DNA of 64,000 bases from Xenopus tropicalis (taxonomy: Eukaryota; Chordata; Amphibia; Anura; Pipidae): the NCBI RefSeq assembly GCF_000004195.4, contig NC_030677.2, positions 199,022,743 through 199,086,742 on the forward strand, written 5' to 3'. Position 1 is the first letter of the stretch; every line of letters starts with the position of its first letter. Made by a program: the position numbers and the translations under genes. Positions 56,248-64,000 of the stretch are shown one piece after another. The notes beneath the pieces are model-generated. The model did no database searches, was not told the origin of the DNA, and saw only the letters and a program-made list of their open reading frames with translations.

Positions 56248-56560
56248 GCTTGCCGAAAATATCCATCCTATGCCTCATCTGCCATCAGCCTAAGATCAAA
56301 ATGGATGATTACTTCCCTGGTGCTTTGTTTTACCCATGCAGTGATGTTGCTAGCATACAGCAAAACAACCAATTTGTAATATAATTATTATATTAATTGC
56401 TGTTTTAACACTCTACCCATAGGTCCAAAAAAAACTGATATGAACTGAATTTATCAGAACTGAAGTTCTGAGCCCCGGGTTATCAGACTCTTGCAATACT
56501 TCTTTATAAAACACTGGTGCAGTAACACATTAGGCACACCTACTACATAGTAACATAGTA

Positions 56561-56770
56561 AGTTAGGTTGAAAAAAGACATACGTCCATCACGTTCAATG
56601 CCTATATCTAACCTGCCTAACTGCTAGTTGATCCAGAGGAAGGCAAAAAACCCCATCTGAAGCCTCTCTAATTTGCCACAGAGGGGAAAAAATTCCTTCC
56701 TCACTCCAAGATGGCAATCGGACCAGTCCCTGGATCAAACTAACTTTTGATTGGCTGCTGCTGCCCCAAC
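56561..56770. repeat. Dispersed retroposon-like repeat (CATAGTAACATAGTAAG family)
   Basis: ACATAGTAACATAGTAAGTT, GGTTGAAAAAAGACATACGT and CAGAGGAAGGCAAAAAACCC are text that I recognise as a widespread amphibian repeat. A fragment also occurs at 43060. The class is uncertain. It is not a gene, despite an 84-aa frame. Confidence 0.55.
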
Positions 56771-57052
56771 ATCTCCAATACAACCAAGTTGTGTTCACTG
56801 AGACAGTCTTGAATATGGCAAAGCAGAAGAACGCAAAACAAGTTTCCACTTGATAATAAGCTAGAGCTCACTGTAAATAACCCAGGCAGTTACTACTCAC
56901 TGTTTACATAACAGCTGCCTGTCAGGGCAAATACATAGTAAAGCTCTAAATGACTGTAGTTAAACAGTTCTGCTAAAAGCACCCGTTAGTAAGCAGCACT
57001 GTGGGAATTCCTCATTGATAGATACATACTGCAATACAAAGAGCAGATATCT

Positions 57053-57240
57053 AGTATCTAGTAGAATTAAGTCTAAAACAACTGGACTTTTCTGAGTTTT
57101 TCTTGAAAACGTTTCACCACTCATCCGAGTGGCTTCTTCAGTTCAAATGACTGGTAGGGAATTCCCCGGTATTTAAACTCTTGATGGTAGTAGAGTCACA
57201 GACATCCAATCACAATGGTTCCATTGAACTTGTTCAGTTA
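57053..57240 (-). repeat. Pseudo-LTR of the Penelope-like element (3' side of the minus-strand element)
   Basis: This 188-bp direct repeat begins AGTATCTAGTAGAATTAAGT and ends ACTTGTTCAGTTA on the + strand. By eye it is identical over its length to 59833-60020. It lies about 80 bp downstream of the stop codon. Confidence 0.88.
57081..57141 (-). ncRNA. Hammerhead-ribozyme-like motif in the pseudo-LTR
   Basis: Read on the minus strand: CTGAAGA (fits the core CUGANGA), then CCACTC-GGAT-GAGTGG (a perfect 6-bp stem with 4-base loop), then GAAAC (core GAAA). Next comes GTTTTC, which can pair with downstream GAAAA, and then GTC, a possible NUH cleavage triplet. Hammerheads are known from Penelope-like elements. 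There is an extra or bulged base at the stem II base, and stem I pairing is weak, so self-cleavage is uncertain. Confidence 0.4.
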
Positions 57241-57317
57241 GGTGTTAGCTGAAACTGACAGGTGTAAGAAGGTATGATCCAATCACAATGGTACCAAGAT
57301 TCTCATTGATGAAGGTG

Positions 57318-59825
57318 TTAATCCTTCAAAGTACATGACTGGAAGTGTGAACTGTTGTGAAACTGCCGGGGTAAGGATGTCAACGCGCCATTGTATGTTG
57401 GTGACAAGCGGTGTCTCAGGCCCCCTCCTCTGTTCAGGGATGGTTTTTCCAGGTTGGCATAAATGGCCTCTTTCACACCTCTTTCAAACCATCTGTCCTC
57501 TCGGTCCAAAATATGCACGTTACTGTCCTCAAAAGAGTGACCTTTTTCTTTGAGGTGTAGATAGACCGCTGAGTCTTGTCCTGAGGAGTTTGCCCGCCTA
57601 TGTTGGGCCATTCTCTTACAGAGAGGTTGTTTTGTCTCCCCAATGTATAAGTCTGAGCACTCTTCACTACACTGGACAGCATAGACCACATTACTTTTCA
57701 TGTGCTTGGGTGTTGGGTCTTTCGGGTGCACCAGCTTCTGTCTCAGGGTGTTGCTGGGTTTGAAAAACACAGGAATGCGATGTTTGTTGAAAATTCTCCT
57801 AAGTTTTTCTGATGTTCCAGCAACATATGGAATGACTATGTTGTTTCGCCTGCTGTGTTCCTCCCTTCTGTTTGTAGGTCTGGTCTTTCTGTTGGTCTTT
57901 GATTTGGTTTTGATGAAGGCCCAGTCTGGGTACCCACAAGTTTTCAGAGCTCCTTTTAGATGTTTATATTCTTTCTCCTTGGCCTCTGCATTGGATGCCA
58001 CAGTTTCAGCCCGATGATGTAGAGTCCTAATTACACCCAGTTTATGTTCCAAAGGGTGGTGGGAATCAAACAGCAAGTACTGGTCTGTGTGGGTGGGTTT
58101 CCTGTATACTTCAATATCCAGGTCCCTCCCCTCTTTGATAACTATAGCACAGTCCAAAAAAGCCAGTTTGCTGTCTTTCACATCTTCCCTTGTGAACGTG
58201 ATGTTTTTGTCCACCGAGTTTATGTGTTTGGTGAAGGCTGGAACCTCGCGTTCTTTAATTTTGACCCAGGTGTCATCCACATATCTGAACCAATGACTTG
58301 GTGTTGTTCCCTTGAAGGTGTCCAGGGCTTTCTTTTCCACTTCTTCCATGTAAAGGTTCGCTACAATTGGAGACACAGGCGAACCCATGGCACAGCCATG
58401 TTTTTGTCTATAGAAAACGTCCTTGTGCTTGAAGTAAGTGGTATTGAGACATAGGTCCAGTAAGGAACAAACTTGTTCTGGGGTCAGCTTTGTTCTGCTG
58501 CTGAGGGTGGTGTCTTGTTTCAGCCGTTTCCTCACTGTATCAATTGCCTCGGCAGTGGGTATGCATGTGAACAGAGATGTTACGTCATAGGACACCATTG
58601 TATCATCGATCTCCAGCTTTAACTCCTTCACTTTTTTGACAAAGTCCATGGAGTTCTGAATGTGGTGTACTGTGTTTCCAACTAAGGGGGCTAAGATGTT
58701 GGCCACGTATTTAGCAATGTTATAAGTCACACAGTTAATGCTGCTGACAATTGGCCTCAAAGGGGCTCCTTCTTTGTGTATTTTTGGGAGTCCATATAGG
58801 CATGGAGTGGCTTCGCCTGGGTAAAGGCGACGATACAAAGCTGGACTGATGACCTTTTCCTTCTCAAGGTGCTGCAAGCAGTCTATAACCTTCTTCTTGT
58901 AGTTGCTTGTTGGATCTCTCTTGAGTTGCTCATATGTGTCTGAATCGTTGAGCAGTGTGGACACTTTGGCATGGTAGTCTGATGTATTCAGTACCACTGT
59001 ACACCTTCCTTTATCTGCTGGCAGGATGGTGACACTTGAGTCCTTGGCAAGTGATGTCAGAGCCCTCCTCTCTTGCAGACTTAGATTGGAAGGGGGAGCT
59101 TTAGCATTAGCTAGGGCTGCTGATACTTTTAACCGGATGTTTTCAGCCTCATCCACTGGTATCTTATTGTTGTGGATGGATGATTCTGTGGCTGTGATGA
59201 AGTCTACCACTGGTACATACCGTGGGGCCACTGCAAAGTTCAGTCCCTTGGCTAAGACATCCTTCTCTGGTTCTGTGAGTTCCCTGTCTGATAAATTCTT
59301 TACCCACAGATCCTTGATGTTCTGGCATGTCTTGTTTTCATCTTCCTTCCTCCCTGTTGATTTGTCTGTTCGCTGGGTGTTGTTGGTACGTGATAATAAA
59401 CTGGTGAATTTGTTTATTTGCCTCTCCTTGCCCTTGGCATGTTGTGCAAGTTGCGCCCGCTCTGTGAATTCAACCACTCTTTGCAACGTCAGCACCGGTA
59501 GTTTTGCTGTCAGTCTCTGTTTTGCATTATCAAATTTATGAACCAGGACCTCAATTGAGAAGTTAGTCTGCCTCACCCGTTCATTTAACAGTTGTTTCTG
59601 GGCTTTCTGAAGGATCACCTTGGCCCTGTGACCTTTAACCGAAGAACCCAGACGTAGGCTGCATGGTGTGATTCCCTGATATCGGCATCGTAGGTTAAAA
59701 CGAAGATGGTTTCTGTAATCCGCAAGTTTTCTGGCCGTCCTCTCATATTCCCGTACCAATTTTAGGGTATTCTCCCCAAATTGAGTAGCAATATGTCTAT
59801 GAAGATTCTCATTCATCCAGGTCAT
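57318..59825 (-). CDS. Penelope-like element polyprotein: reverse transcriptase and GIY-YIG endonuclease
   Basis: An 835-residue ORF starting MTWMNENLHR, eight bases inside the upstream pseudo-LTR. The N-terminal 200 residues are basic and helical, as in other Penelope-like proteins. The reverse transcriptase spans about 255-600: LPADKGRCTVVL (268-279), YGLPKIHK (344-351), palm aspartate in YDVTSLF (D414), GCAMGSPVSPIVANLYMEE (477-495) and the active site YVDD (515-518). A lysine/arginine-rich linker (about 638-662) follows. The GIY-YIG nuclease is at about 712-800: VVYAVQC, LYIGET (726-731), and likely catalytic R738 and E786. Paired cysteines C719/C723 fit the metal-binding insertion of Penelope-like nucleases. 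No stop or frameshift interrupts it, so it may encode active enzyme. Its exact clade (Neptune-, Poseidon- or Penelope-type) is not decided here. Confidence 0.9.
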   Translation of the reverse strand: MTWMNENLHRHIATQFGENTLKLVREYERTARKLADYRNHLRFNLRCRYQGITPCSLRLGSSVKGHRAKVILQKAQKQLLNERVRQTNFSIEVLVHKFDNAKQRLTAKLPVLTLQRVVEFTERAQLAQHAKGKERQINKFTSLLSRTNNTQRTDKSTGRKEDENKTCQNIKDLWVKNLSDRELTEPEKDVLAKGLNFAVAPRYVPVVDFITATESSIHNNKIPVDEAENIRLKVSAALANAKAPPSNLSLQERRALTSLAKDSSVTILPADKGRCTVVLNTSDYHAKVSTLLNDSDTYEQLKRDPTSNYKKKVIDCLQHLEKEKVISPALYRRLYPGEATPCLYGLPKIHKEGAPLRPIVSSINCVTYNIAKYVANILAPLVGNTVHHIQNSMDFVKKVKELKLEIDDTMVSYDVTSLFTCIPTAEAIDTVRKRLKQDTTLSSRTKLTPEQVCSLLDLCLNTTYFKHKDVFYRQKHGCAMGSPVSPIVANLYMEEVEKKALDTFKGTTPSHWFRYVDDTWVKIKEREVPAFTKHINSVDKNITFTREDVKDSKLAFLDCAIVIKEGRDLDIEVYRKPTHTDQYLLFDSHHPLEHKLGVIRTLHHRAETVASNAEAKEKEYKHLKGALKTCGYPDWAFIKTKSKTNRKTRPTNRREEHSRRNNIVIPYVAGTSEKLRRIFNKHRIPVFFKPSNTLRQKLVHPKDPTPKHMKSNVVYAVQCSEECSDLYIGETKQPLCKRMAQHRRANSSGQDSAVYLHLKEKGHSFEDSNVHILDREDRWFERGVKEAIYANLEKPSLNRGGGLRHRLSPTYNGALTSLPRQFHNSSHFQSCTLKD

Positions 59826-59832
59826 GATATAC

Positions 59833-60020
59833 AGTATCTAGTAGAATTAAGTCTAAAACAACTGGACTTTTCTGAGTTTTTCTTGAAAACGTTTCACCAC
59901 TCATCCGAGTGGCTTCTTCAGTTCAAATGACTGGTAGGGAATTCCCCGGTATTTAAACTCTTGATGGTAGTAGAGTCACAGACATCCAATCACAATGGTT
60001 CCATTGAACTTGTTCAGTTA
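59833..60020 (-). repeat. Pseudo-LTR of the Penelope-like element (5' side of the minus-strand element)
   Basis: Second copy of the 188-bp direct repeat. It lies just upstream of the ORF start, so it would hold the promoter and 5' leader in the minus-strand direction. It is indistinguishable by eye from 57053-57240. Confidence 0.88.
59861..59921 (-). ncRNA. Hammerhead-ribozyme-like motif, second copy
   Basis: The same motif as at 57081-57141 (CTGAAGA, CCACTC-GGAT-GAGTGG, GAAAC, GTC) occurs in the other pseudo-LTR. Two ribozymes in direct orientation would release a unit-length RNA between them if active. Confidence 0.4.
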
Positions 60021-60150
60021 GCAGATATCTAGTTATTTCATTATTAGTACTACATTTTCTGTCAGGATCAGATATTGTAAATGTGTTTCTTTTTTTATCT
60101 TCCTGAACTTGGCGTTCTTATCTTCGCTAAAACCAAAGTGCAGTAATATA

Positions 60151-60333
60151 TAGTGATGAGCGCAACTGTCCTGTTTTGCTTGGCATAAACTTTGTGGAAC
60201 CTAAAAAAGTGTGTGTGCAAAAACGTGTGTTATTCGTTTGCACATGCAACAATTTTTTACTTGCACAATAATTCTTTTTGATGTGTCATTTTTTTTTTGC
60301 AGTCGAGTGCCGAAAAATTTGGCTCATCACTAG
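60151..60333. mobile_element. Short MITE (AGTGATGAGCG family)
   Basis: TAGTGATGAGCGCAACTGTC and TTTGGCTCATCACTA are inverted ends. It is a third, shortest copy of the family at 5733 and 49222. TAATATATAGT-like text lies at both flanks (about 60144 and 60335), possibly a target duplication. Confidence 0.65.
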
Positions 60334-60539
60334 TAATATATAGTATGTTCAAAAAGGCAATAGTAAATGAACTTTTCACTTCACCCACTTATTTTCCCTT
60401 TGAGTTTGTATCTTTGCCACTGTCCTCTATCAGGGAGCTCCCTAGGCGGCAGTACTGTAAATGTATATAGTATCTATAGCGGTCATTTACTAAGTGCAGG
60501 GCAGGGTGCAAAGTGCCACAATTGTTCCCTGCCCTGCAT
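60334..60539. other. No gene; MITE border fragment
   Basis: GCGGTCATTTACTAAGTGCA at about 60480 resembles the CATTTACTAA border. No gene is seen. Confidence 0.4.
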
Positions 60540-60868
60540 AGGGTTGCCACCTGGCTGGTAACTGACCGGCCTAATCAGTAAATGACCAGCTAGGGCCTGC
60601 ACCAGTATTACAAATTTACCAGCAAAGTACTTGTAAATTTTTAATGGCCTATAAATCCCTCCTTTACCTGACCCTCTCCTCTACTCAACTCTTTATAACT
60701 ATGGGCCCACCTCTGCTCCACCTATAACCCCGCTCAGTCTGCCCATTTCCCGGACTCATCCACCTTTCCCTGGCCCACCCATTTCCCTGCCCCTTACATC
60801 ATAGCCCAAATGACGTCAAGCCTGACTCCCAAACTGATGGGCGGTATTAGAAAAAGGTGGCAACCCCT
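60540..60868. mobile_element. Inverted-repeat MITE (AGGGTTGCCACCTGG family)
   Basis: AGGGTTGCCACCTGGCTGGT at the left and AAAAAGGTGGCAACCCCT at the right are inverted. The interior holds C-rich text (CTCCTCTACTCAACTC; CCCATTTCCC). It has no transposase ORF. Confidence 0.65.
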
Positions 60869-61895
60869 GTCCTGCACTTTTCAGAAGTGTTACAGACCCA
60901 TGCCTGTCCCATGAATACAGTGTTACCTGCATTTGGCAGCCCTGTACTTATGAGTTGCTGGCAGAGGGAGCCATGTAGGCGGGCCCCCAACCGGTCCCCT
61001 AACTTGCACATGAAAGACAGGAAACACAAGAGGGCTCATCACATTATGGAGCCCAGTCCTTACTGCTTGCCCTATGCCAGACTGTAAGTATCAGGCTGTG
61101 TAAAACCTGCCCTCACTGAGCTCTGCCTCAAGGTGCACAGTGCAGACATGCACCAGCCACAGGAGCTTGGAGAATAAGCACAATGTCACATGATTTTGCC
61201 CCATCAAGGGTCAGATATTGCCCTGTACCACTGTACTGGTGCTGTTCCTGTATTAAACCTTTTCCCACCTCAGCTCCACAAAGCCATTCTGTGAGAAGGG
61301 ACTGAATGCCAGTTGCCAGTTGCAATAGATATTCTCTCGCTGCTCAAAAGCAATCATTCATGGACTTATTACATATGATATTACATCTAGTTTTTGTTTG
61401 CCTATTTTCATTGCATCTTTTAATGCCTTTTGTTCTACACACAGCCAGAGTGAGCCAAGGTCTGATGAAATGATAAGGAAATTGCCATTTCTAGTTGTCA
61501 ACCCCATGGGCAAACGCATTAAGGTTCATGATCTGTCATGTGTGTAATTGTGATTACGGGCCCTTCACATCATATGCTGTAATTAGCCATGCACGGTGAA
61601 ACTGCGAGATCTAATTCATCTGATAGCATCAAAGGCTCCGGTAAGTCCCGATATCCATACAGGGACAGTCTTACTGCCAGTCACTTGGGCATAGTGGGCC
61701 TTGTTATTGCATAGTCTGGACTAGTATTACATGGAAACATGAGCTGCTGAACTACACAATACATATTACTACAAGAGGGGTCTCTTCACAATAATCTTAT
61801 TGTATTCTATGCAATCGCTTTTGCTTCTATAAACAAGTCATGAATTTCATGATATTGCTCTTTATGCCTAAATTATACTTACCTTTTTAAAGAAC
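60869..61895. other. No gene recognised
   Basis: Short opposite-strand frames at 60847-61087 are mirror frames without recognisable domains. No RNA gene is seen. Confidence 0.4.
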
Positions 61896-62012
61896 ATTGG
61901 CACAATGGTTAGCACTACTGCATTGCAGAATTGGGGTTCCAACCAGGGCACTATCTGTAAGGAGTTTCTCCCTGTGTCTGCATGGATTCCCTTTGGATAC
62001 AGGGTCGGACTT
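61896..62012 (+). repeat. tRNA-like SINE-type repeat fragment
   Basis: GGCACAATGGTTAGCACTAC resembles a Pol III A box and GGGGTTCCAACCAGGG a diverged B box. They are followed by CTCCCTGTGTCTGCATGGAT, text known from a dispersed vertebrate repeat. No cloverleaf can be drawn, so it is not a tRNA gene. The repeat is cut off at about 62000. Confidence 0.5.
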
Positions 62013-62218
62013 GGCCAGCGGGACACTGGGAAAAATCCCGGTGGTTCTCACTGCCAGCCCAGGATTGGTAGGGAAGGGGTGCATTTTGACAGTGGCTGGA
62101 ATTTTACATCATTAGCAAGAGGAGGTACATAACAGGAGTGGGGGGCCTTCATGGTTACTTTGAAAAAGTATATTAAAGTAATATATTATGTACTGTTGCT
62201 CTGCACTGGTAGAAGTTG
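62013..62218. other. MITE fragment
   Basis: GGTCGGACTTGGCCAGCGGG and GGGAAAAATCCCGGTGGTTC (about 62003-62045) are the left end of a common Xenopus repeat. It is truncated and non-coding. Confidence 0.45.
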
Positions 62219-62226
62219 TATGTTTG

Positions 62227-62486
62227 CAGTGTTGGACTGGCCCACCAGGATACCAGGAAACCTCCCGATGGGCCCAGGGGTCAGTGGGCCCTCCTGCTCC
62301 TAACCATTTGGCCTGCTTCATGGTCATTCCCTATTTCTGAATGGGAACAAAGGGGAGAAATAGATGGAAGGAAAGATAATATGGAGAATAAAGTGGTTGA
62401 GTGAGTAAAGAAAGAAAAATAGTTTGGAGAGTGGGCCCATGGTCTAAGGTTTCCTGGTGGGCCCCTGGGGTCCCAGTCTCACACTG
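62227..62486. mobile_element. hAT-type MITE with perfect 8-bp target duplication
   Basis: It begins CAGTGTTGGACTGGCCCACC and ends GTCCCAGTCTCACACTG. TATGTTTG flanks both sides (62219-62226 and 62487-62494). Inner arms GGGCCCAGGGG / GGGCCCCTGGGG also pair. No ORF is present. Confidence 0.8.
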
Positions 62487-62494
62487 TATGTTTG

Positions 62495-63545
62495 CTTCAG
62501 AAGTACTTCTATAGTCTATATAAATAAGCTGCTGTGTAGCCATGGGGGCAGCCATTCAAGCTGAAAAAAAAGGAAAATCTCTTTGTGGTTTTAAAAAATG
62601 GATTTCAATGCAGGATTCTGCTGGGGAAGCTCTAATCACTGATGCATTTTGAAAAAAATATGTTTTCCCATAACAGTATTACTTTAATAAATCTGTAGGG
62701 AAAATGTCTTCAGCTTCAGTTACTATTAGATTGACAAATAACTTTAAAGCCATGGAGTATCTATAATGAATTTATACTGAAAAGTTGCTCAGAAACTGTT
62801 GGGTAGCGTTACCCTTTAAGGGCCTTGGCAGCACAGTATGTTTGTTCGTGGGGTATATTATCTTTCCCTTAGAGACCACCGTGACAAAATACATATATAA
62901 TTCTGAAACCATTTCTGAGCTCCGTGGCTCCCTTAGCGCAGGCAGTAACATGTGTGACTGCAATGGGAATGATAATGGGCTAAAACTCTGACATGGTTTA
63001 TGTACAACAAAAGAGCCTTTATACCTTGTTTTGTACAGAAACACACACACACGATACTATACAGTGGGAAGCACGTCTAATCCATAGGCACAAGGGGAAA
63101 GCCGCGCTCTGGCGGTATTAGCAGATCCCAAGCAGATCAGAGCGCTGTTACTGAGGAATGTACAGCAGTCGTAACTGCGCTCGGGGAAACACAAACGGAC
63201 TAATTAGTGTAAATCACCCGTGCTTATTTACTCATTTACTGCTCAGAAATGCAGCACAAGGACAAATTATAGAAGGGACAATGTACCCCCATTGTAAAAT
63301 CTAAGGATATTAGAATTCAGCTTGGCCAAGTGATTTTTTTTACAGGTTATGGAACTCCTCTGTGACTTCTAATATCCTTATATTTTTTTTTAACACAGGG
63401 TACATTATTTTATAATACATATGTTTCAGTGACTTATGTGGCACAAGTGAAAGGGCTGACTACCAATTATAACTGATGATTATATTATTAAGCACCTATG
63501 ATAAGCATAGAATTTACAGGATATTCATGGCTCTTGTCTATTATA
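62495..63545. other. No gene; small palindrome at 63303-63380
   Basis: AAGGATATTAGAATTCAGCT and GACTTCTAATATCCTTAT form a short inverted repeat that looks like a decayed MITE core. An (AC)n run lies near 63040. Nothing else is supported. Confidence 0.45.
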
Positions 63546-63864
63546 TACAGGTATCGGACCCCTTATCCGGAAACCCGTTATCCAGAAAGCTCCGAATTAC
63601 GGAAAGCCCGTCTCCCATAGCAAATAATTCAGAATTTTAAAACTGATTCCCTTTTTTTATGTAGAAATAAAACAGAACGTTGTAATTGATCCCAACTAAG
63701 ATATAAATAATCCTTATTGGATGCAAAACAATCCTATTGGGTTTAATTAATGTTTTATTAATTTTTTAGTAGACTTAAGGTATGGAGATCCAAATTATGG
63801 AAAGACCCCTTATCCGGAATACCCTTGGTCCCGAGCATTCTGGATAATGGGTCCTATACCTGTA
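63546..63864. mobile_element. Complete unexpanded MITE (TACAGGTATGGGA family), 319 bp
   Basis: TACAGGTATCGGACCCCTTA and ATAATGGGTCCTATACCTGTA are inverted termini. The interior contains only one, somewhat diverged copy of the segment that is repeated three to seven times in the other members (4332, 7972, 10379, 14286, 39642). This shows the ancestral, unexpanded layout. Confidence 0.85.
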
Positions 63865-64000
63865 TATATATATATATATAATAGACAAGAAATTATATTC
63901 TCTGAGTTCCATGATCTGTATAAAAGCACTCTGCCTTCAGCCTTGTGCCTTGGTGACTTATAATAATATTCTTATAATACACAAGAGCCCTGAAGAGCCA
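63865..64000. other. No gene
   Basis: A short (TA)n run directly follows the MITE, and the rest is unrecognised up to the window edge. Confidence 0.45.

Larger units (their letters stand above)
57056..60019 (-). mobile_element. Complete Penelope-like element with identical terminal repeats and target duplication
   Basis: This is a 2.96-kb element on the minus strand. Terminal direct repeats (pseudo-LTRs) at 57053-57240 and 59833-60020 enclose a single ORF. AGCAGATATCTAGT occurs immediately outside both ends (57042-57055 and 60020-60033), a 14-bp target duplication. The single ORF combining reverse transcriptase with a C-terminal GIY-YIG nuclease, plus direct terminal repeats, is diagnostic of Penelope-like elements. 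Such elements prime on nicked or telomeric DNA. I infer a recent insertion because the repeats read as identical and the ORF is open. Confidence 0.88.

Noticed and set aside
59026..59541. A 171-aa + strand frame inside the Penelope-like ORF
   Set aside because: Shadow of the minus-strand reverse transcriptase gene, with no recognised domain.
61896..62012. tRNA gene
   Set aside because: A and B box-like words are present but no acceptor, anticodon or T stem can be formed and the sequence continues as known repeat text.

Overview
The window is vertebrate nuclear DNA, almost certainly from a Xenopus-type frog. It is AT-rich and carries several dispersed inverted-repeat families that I recognise as abundant in Xenopus, such as TTAA-flanked elements opening with TTAAAGGGG and elements with TACAGGTATGGGA termini. 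I see no bacterial-style operon, no rRNA gene, no functional tRNA and no convincing host protein-coding exon. It reads as intergenic or intronic sequence built from nested mobile elements and minisatellites. The species (X. tropicalis or a relative) cannot be fixed from the sequence alone.

Layout: 1-16 kb holds scattered inverted-repeat DNA elements, a decayed CR1/L2-type LINE, and tandem arrays: a 113-bp repeat growing inside one MITE family, a G-rich array of about 81 bp, and an 18-bp minisatellite. The most unusual block is 16.25-27.5 kb. There an 82-bp satellite is interrupted three times, at the same position of its unit and in the same orientation, by a single-exon element of about 2.4-2.9 kb. 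The element encodes a gag/ORF1-like protein with a coiled coil, the conserved domain shared by ZCCHC3 and Tx1-type LINE ORF1 proteins, and three CCHC zinc knuckles. No reverse transcriptase accompanies it. Copy 1 is fully open (869 aa), while copies 2 and 3 carry frameshifts and deletions. The array ends against the terminal repeat of a MITE, so this is a composite nested structure that recalls the Tx1 composite elements of X. laevis.

From 27.5 to 57 kb there are further MITEs. One foldback element is swollen by a 52-bp minisatellite, and one hAT-type MITE has a perfect 8-bp target duplication and an internal minisatellite of about 35 bp. The same stretch holds a truncated U2 snRNA pseudogene, a solo LTR with a perfect 5-bp duplication, and several CAGTG-ended hAT MITEs. 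At 57.05-60.02 kb lies a complete Penelope-like element on the minus strand. It has one 835-aa ORF (reverse transcriptase plus GIY-YIG nuclease), two 188-bp terminal direct repeats that I read as identical, a 14-bp target duplication, and a hammerhead-like motif in each terminal repeat. These features mark a young insertion. The last 4 kb holds more MITEs.

The parts do not form a host pathway. Reverse-transcriptase elements (Penelope-like, CR1/L2) could supply their own mobilisation. The ORF1-only elements and MITEs would need enzymes encoded elsewhere. A recurring theme is tandem-repeat growth inside short inverted-repeat elements.
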